This document shows, piece by piece, positions 7,192 through 9,585 of a stretch of 9,585 nucleotides of DNA. Every line of letters begins with the position of its first letter. The first letter of the stretch is position 1. Position numbers and translations under genes: made by a program. This DNA comes from JBBIJO01 sp037445895 (GTDB lineage: Bacteria > Bacteroidota > Ignavibacteria > Kapaibacteriales > UBA2268), in contig JBBIJO010000036.1 in NCBI GenBank assembly GCA_037445895.1, forward strand, positions 1-9,585, written 5' to 3'. Under the pieces are notes generated by a model, which saw only the letters and a list, made by a program, of their open reading frames with translations, was not told where the DNA came from and did not search any database.

Positions 7192-8113
7192 TTACTTCCA
7201 ACTGTTTTTGCAAAATATAAATAAAAATGTTTTCCAACGAAGGCTGAATTTCGCTAAGTTCAATAACTTCAATCTTATGTTCCGAAAGTATATCCAAAAG
7301 CAATTTTCTTTGAAGGGTAATATTGTCGAGTTGGACGTTAATTCTATCGCCAAACATCTGGACTTCGAATGGGGTTTTTTCGCTAATAATTACGTAGGCA
7401 TCGCGCACAGGGCTACATACAATTTCGAGAAATTTTTTCTTCAATTGGCTTTTGATATTTTGTGGCGAATTGTAGGCAATAATTTTGCCACTGTCTATCA
7501 GCGCAATTCTATGGCAGCGTTCTGCTTCGTCTAAGTAAGGAGTGCTCATAACAACGGTAATACCTTCTTCGACAAAGCCGTTCAAAATTTTCCAGAATTC
7601 ACGTCTCGAAACGGGATCGACCCCGGTTGTCGGTTCATCCAAAAACAATATTTTTGGCTTATGAACAAGAGTCGAGATTAAAGCGAGTTTTTGTTTCATA
7701 CCGCCGGACAAGTTGTCTGCCAAAACATTTTGGAAATCGAATAAATTTGTTAGTCGCAGGAGCCTATTCTTTTCGGCTTCGAAATGTTTAACTCTGTGTA
7801 TTTCTGCAAAGAATTCTATATTTTCTTTTACAGTCAAATCGCCATAAAGGGAAAATTTTTGCGAAAGATAACCGAAGGAATCTTTTATAGAATCAACACG
7901 TTCGGGGATACGATATCCCAAAACATTTATATTGCCTTCGTTTGGCGACAATAACCCGATTAGGAGTTTTATCAAAGTTGTTTTGCCCGCTCCATCGGGA
8001 CCAACTAAACCGAACATCTCTCCTTTGTAGACATCGAAAGAAATGTTATCGATAGCTACTATTCCGTTGAACTTTTTAATAAGATCTCTTACTTGTATTA
8101 GAGGTTGTTCCAT
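7178..8113 (-). CDS. ybhF: ABC transporter ATPase, equivalent to the N-terminal half of YbhF
   Basis: This is a cytoplasmic nucleotide-binding subunit of 311 residues. Walker A is GPDGAGKTT (38-46), with Asp instead of the common Asn, exactly as in the first domain of E. coli YbhF. The Q-loop has Q85 in YLSQKFSLY, the signature is canonical LSGGM (135-139), Walker B is ILFLDEP (155-161), and the D-loop is TGVD (163-166). The switch histidine is missing: STPYLDEAE puts Pro at 192. YbhF's first domain is also non-His at this place. Site composition predicts that this subunit's own ATP pocket, completed by the partner's LPVGI, is degenerate. The C-terminal region (about 225-311, with IQPSLENIFIYIL) matches the partner's accessory domain, consistent with an ancient duplication. 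It starts 6 nt after the adaptor gene ends and overlaps the next ATPase gene by 14 nt. Confidence 0.88.
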   Translation of the reverse strand: MEQPLIQVRDLIKKFNGIVAIDNISFDVYKGEMFGLVGPDGAGKTTLIKLLIGLLSPNEGNINVLGYRIPERVDSIKDSFGYLSQKFSLYGDLTVKENIEFFAEIHRVKHFEAEKNRLLRLTNLFDFQNVLADNLSGGMKQKLALISTLVHKPKILFLDEPTTGVDPVSRREFWKILNGFVEEGITVVMSTPYLDEAERCHRIALIDSGKIIAYNSPQNIKSQLKKKFLEIVCSPVRDAYVIISEKTPFEVQMFGDRINVQLDNITLQRKLLLDILSEHKIEVIELSEIQPSLENIFIYILQKQLEVNASN

Positions 8114-8119
8114 AGTGTT

Positions 8120-9082
8120 CTATTGCAGTATGATTTTTGCGTCGGCTGGCATTCCTGGTTTTAATTCGTGATTTTCGTTCGACATCTCTATTTTTACTTC
8201 GAATACTAGTTTGGTTCTTTCGTCTTTTGTTTGGATATTCTTTGGAGTAAATTCAGCTTCGGAGGATATGTATGTAACTTTACCGAAATATTTTTTATTG
8301 GGGTATGTGTCGGTGTTGACTTCGACTTTTTGCCCCAATTTGACTTTTCCAAGTTCAATTTCGGGGACATAAACTCGCATTTCGACTTTATTGAGATTTG
8401 AAATTTTTACTAGGGGGGTTCCCGGGAAGACATTCTCGGCGAATTCGACAAACTTTTCGATAATTATTCCATCTATTGGCGAAACGACATAAGAATCCGA
8501 GATATATTTTTTCAACAACTGCACTTGGGAAGTGGCTTTACGCAAATTTGCTTTTGCTTGTTCAATTTCTTCGGGTCGGAAAAAAGATTTTAGTTTATTC
8601 AGGTTCTCTTTTTCTGTTGTGAATTTCGATTCGGCAATTTTCAATTGGTATTCAGCATCTTCGAGTTGTTTTAAGGAAACAGAGCTGGTTTTGTTCAAGT
8701 TCGAAAATCGCTCGTAATTGCTCTTTGCAAGAATATACGATTCTTCCGCTTGGCGAAGCATTTCTTCGGCGGATTTTATGTCTTCTTTTCGAGCACCTTT
8801 GAGTAGCAGATTCAAATTTGCACGAGCAATGTCTTCGGCAGCAGCAGCTTGTTCGAGTTGGAGTTCGAAATTTGTTTTGTCGATAAGTAGAATTGTGTCG
8901 CCTACTTTAACCGGACTGCCCTCGTCTTTCGGAGCGGCGATAATTTCGCCAGCAACTTTTGCTGAAAGTGTAATTTCGGTTGCTTCGATTGTTCCCGTTA
9001 CTTCGAGAAACGTTTGGCGGTTATTTTGGGAGCAAGCAATAGCAAGGATAAGAAAAGCTACAACAAAGTTCGTTTTATTCAT
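8120..9082 (-). CDS. ybhG: HlyD-family periplasmic adaptor, YbhG-like, probable lipoprotein
   Basis: This is the membrane-fusion subunit of the exporter: 320 residues, close to the E. coli YbhG length. The N-terminus MNKTNFVVAFLILAIAC with Cys17 fits a lipobox (L-A-I-A-C), so a lipid anchor is likely instead of a membrane helix. The first half of the lipoyl-like sandwich is at about 28-70 (VAGEI...DEGSPVKVGDTILLID). A long alpha-helical hairpin spans about 73-195 and includes GARKEDIKSAEE and SVSLKQLEDAEYQL. The second lipoyl half (SPIDGIIIEKFVEFAENV) begins at 201. A beta-barrel follows, with SEAEFTPKNIQTKDERT (274-290), a stretch highly typical of YbhG/YhiI adaptors, then the terminal LKPGMPADAKI. 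It is the first gene of the operon. No outer-membrane channel gene is adjacent, so a TolC-type partner would have to be encoded elsewhere. The start is supported by the signal sequence. Confidence 0.88.
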   Translation of the reverse strand: MNKTNFVVAFLILAIACSQNNRQTFLEVTGTIEATEITLSAKVAGEIIAAPKDEGSPVKVGDTILLIDKTNFELQLEQAAAAEDIARANLNLLLKGARKEDIKSAEEMLRQAEESYILAKSNYERFSNLNKTSSVSLKQLEDAEYQLKIAESKFTTEKENLNKLKSFFRPEEIEQAKANLRKATSQVQLLKKYISDSYVVSPIDGIIIEKFVEFAENVFPGTPLVKISNLNKVEMRVYVPEIELGKVKLGQKVEVNTDTYPNKKYFGKVTYISSEAEFTPKNIQTKDERTKLVFEVKIEMSNENHELKPGMPADAKIILQ

Positions 9083-9108
9083 TATCTTTAATACAATAAT
9101 TCAAAAAG

Positions 9109-9116
9109 CAAAATTA
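9109..9116 (-). promoter_or_regulatory. Candidate -7 element for the exporter operon
   Basis: The minus strand reads TAATTTTG, an exact TAnnTTTG match, 26 bp before the ATG at 9082. No convincing -33 TTG lies at the expected 19-20 bp upstream, so this is a half-supported promoter. The leader would be only about 20 nt. No canonical ribosome site is seen; the sequence before the ATG is AT-rich, as is common in Bacteroidota. Confidence 0.4.
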
Positions 9117-9138
9117 AAAAAGGTTTTGGATTTTTTAG

Positions 9139-9146
9139 TAATTTTG
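9139..9146 (+). promoter_or_regulatory. Candidate -7 element for tRNA-Arg
   Basis: The plus strand reads TAATTTTG, an exact TAnnTTTG match, 6 bp before the tRNA 5' end. Transcription would therefore begin at or within a few bases of the mature tRNA end. No TTG is present at the usual -33 spacing. It is the mirror image of the element at 9109-9116. Confidence 0.4.
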
Positions 9147-9152
9147 CGGTGT

Positions 9153-9226
9153 GGTCCCGTAGTTCAGCAGGATAGAACAGCAGTTTCCTAAACTGCGTGT
9201 CGGAGGTTCGAGTCCTCTCGGGACCG
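9153..9226 (+). tRNA. tRNA-Arg (anticodon CCT)
   Basis: A full cloverleaf can be drawn by hand. The acceptor stem is GGTCCCG/CGGGACC, the D stem GTTC/GAAC, the anticodon stem GCAGT/ACTGC with loop TTCCTAA, the variable loop GTGTC, and the T stem GGAGG/CCTCT (one G-T pair) with loop TTCGAGT. The discriminator base is G at 9226. The anticodon CCT is at 9187-9189 and reads AGG arginine codons. The 3' CCA is not encoded (CAA follows), so it would be added enzymatically. The length is 74 nt without CCA. Confidence 0.95.
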
Positions 9227-9232
9227 CAAGGG

Positions 9233-9256
9233 GATTTTGCAAGCTACTGTAAAATC
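9233..9256 (+). other. Hairpin just downstream of the tRNA
   Basis: GATTTTGCA (9233-9241) and TGTAAAATC (9248-9256) form a 9-bp stem with one G-U pair and a 6-nt loop, 6 nt after the tRNA 3' end. No T-run follows, so a standard terminator is not supported. It may act in 3' trailer processing or transcription pausing. The stem is mostly A-T, so stability is modest. Confidence 0.35.
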
Positions 9257-9289
9257 AAGGGCTTACAAAGATTTTCTTTTCATTTTTAT

Positions 9290-9469
9290 TTACGCCATTA
9301 CCGACATTTTTCTCGTTTTACCCCCTTTTTGTCGCTTTATCGGAGATTCTATAAACTCAATAATCAAATCTTTTGATTTTTCATTCTGCATTTCAGTCGC
9401 CACTGAGGAAGTGGAAGGATTTCCAAAGATGGCATTGTCAGGAATAAAAAGTTTTTTAAAACTCCCATT
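9290..9469 (-). pseudogene. Coding-like fragment without a start (unknown protein)
   Basis: Positions 9227-9585 hold no intact gene. On the minus strand, a frame runs 59 codons between TAA (9470-9472) and TAA (9290-9292). It has a protein-like sequence: KKLFIPDNAIFGNPSTSS, then ATEMQNEKSKDLIIEFIESP, then IKRQKGGKTRKMSVMA. The first ATG in frame (9391) would leave only 33 residues. A different frame just upstream (MGVLKNFLF, from ATG at 9468) could join it after a one-base shift near the A6/T5 runs at 9448-9458, as in a frameshifted gene. I do not recognise the family. The opposite strand is also open here, but its hydrophobic, low-charge translation looks like an antisense shadow. Nothing else is evident at 9470-9585 beyond AT-rich DNA. 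Confidence 0.3.
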
Positions 9470-9585
9470 TTAGATTGTTGATGTTCTTTTTTTATGGGAT
9501 GGCAAAATGGCATTTTTCACTTACGAAAGCAGTGATATTCCTTAAAATATTTTATAATTCCGATAAGGTTTACAATTTAAGTAAA

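Noticed and set aside
7061..7534. Plus-strand open frame of 157 codons across the two ATPase genes
   Set aside because: It is fully antisense to Walker A and C-terminal coding regions that are clearly real.
9237..9473. Plus-strand open frame of 78 codons after the tRNA
   Set aside because: It would need a TTG start, has no ribosome site, and its hydrophobic translation mirrors a more plausible minus-strand frame.
9479..9520. AAAATGGCATTTT palindrome as a regulatory site
   Set aside because: It has a one-base centre, is in AT-rich DNA, and has no gene start nearby; too weak to call.
1..9585. CRISPR array, insertion sequence or tandem direct-repeat array
   Set aside because: No regularly spaced repeats, transposase motifs or terminal inverted repeats with target duplications were seen; the only repeated units are coding WD40 repeats.

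Overview
The window looks like a contig from an FCB-group bacterium (Bacteroidota or a relative such as Ignavibacteriota/Kapaibacteriota). Three things point there. A large secreted protein ends in a type IX secretion (T9SS) sorting domain. Three sites match the Bacteroidota -7 promoter consensus TAnnTTTG. The DNA is AT-rich, with Lys/Asn/Ile-rich proteins. Assignment below phylum is not possible from this sequence alone. A run of exactly 100 N (1677-1776) is a conventional scaffold gap, so this is probably a draft or metagenome assembly.

Layout. All protein genes are on the minus strand; only a tRNA is on the plus strand. (1) Positions 1-56 hold two small palindromes. Positions 54-239 hold a start-less reading frame that resembles the C-terminal end of an OmpA-like domain, probably a gene remnant. 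(2) Positions 229-3422 are one very large secreted protein interrupted by the gap. In order it has a signal peptide, a von Willebrand factor A domain with a complete MIDAS, Ig-like domains, WD40 repeats, two ASH/choice-of-anchor-D-like domains, a cohesin-like beta domain and a T9SS type A sorting domain. A good Bacteroidota-type promoter and a Shine-Dalgarno-like site precede it. (3) Positions 3423-3984 have no intact gene; they hold that promoter and possible decayed coding fragments. (4) Positions 3985-9082 are a tight five-gene operon reading from 9082 down to 3985: periplasmic adaptor (YbhG type), two separate ATPases that together match the two halves of E. coli YbhF, and two ABC-2 permeases (YbhS and YbhR types). 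(5) Positions 9083-9152 are a short divergent control region, followed by tRNA-Arg(CCT) at 9153-9226. (6) Positions 9227-9585 have no intact gene; there is a hairpin just after the tRNA and a start-less coding-like fragment on the minus strand.

How the genes work together. The operon encodes an inner-membrane ABC-2 exporter: a YbhS/YbhR permease pair driven by an ATPase heterodimer, with a lipoprotein-type adaptor reaching across the periplasm. No outer-membrane TolC-type channel and no regulator lie in the window. The two ATPases carry complementary defects. One lacks the switch histidine; the other has a non-canonical signature. This predicts one functional and one degenerate ATP site. The T9SS protein is unrelated in function and is probably exported to the cell surface.

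I did not find a clearly new biological system. The points most worth a second look are the split, asymmetric YbhF pair, the near-identical 14-nt gene overlaps in the operon, the surface-protein architecture with its collapsed WD40 array, and the OmpA-like remnant.
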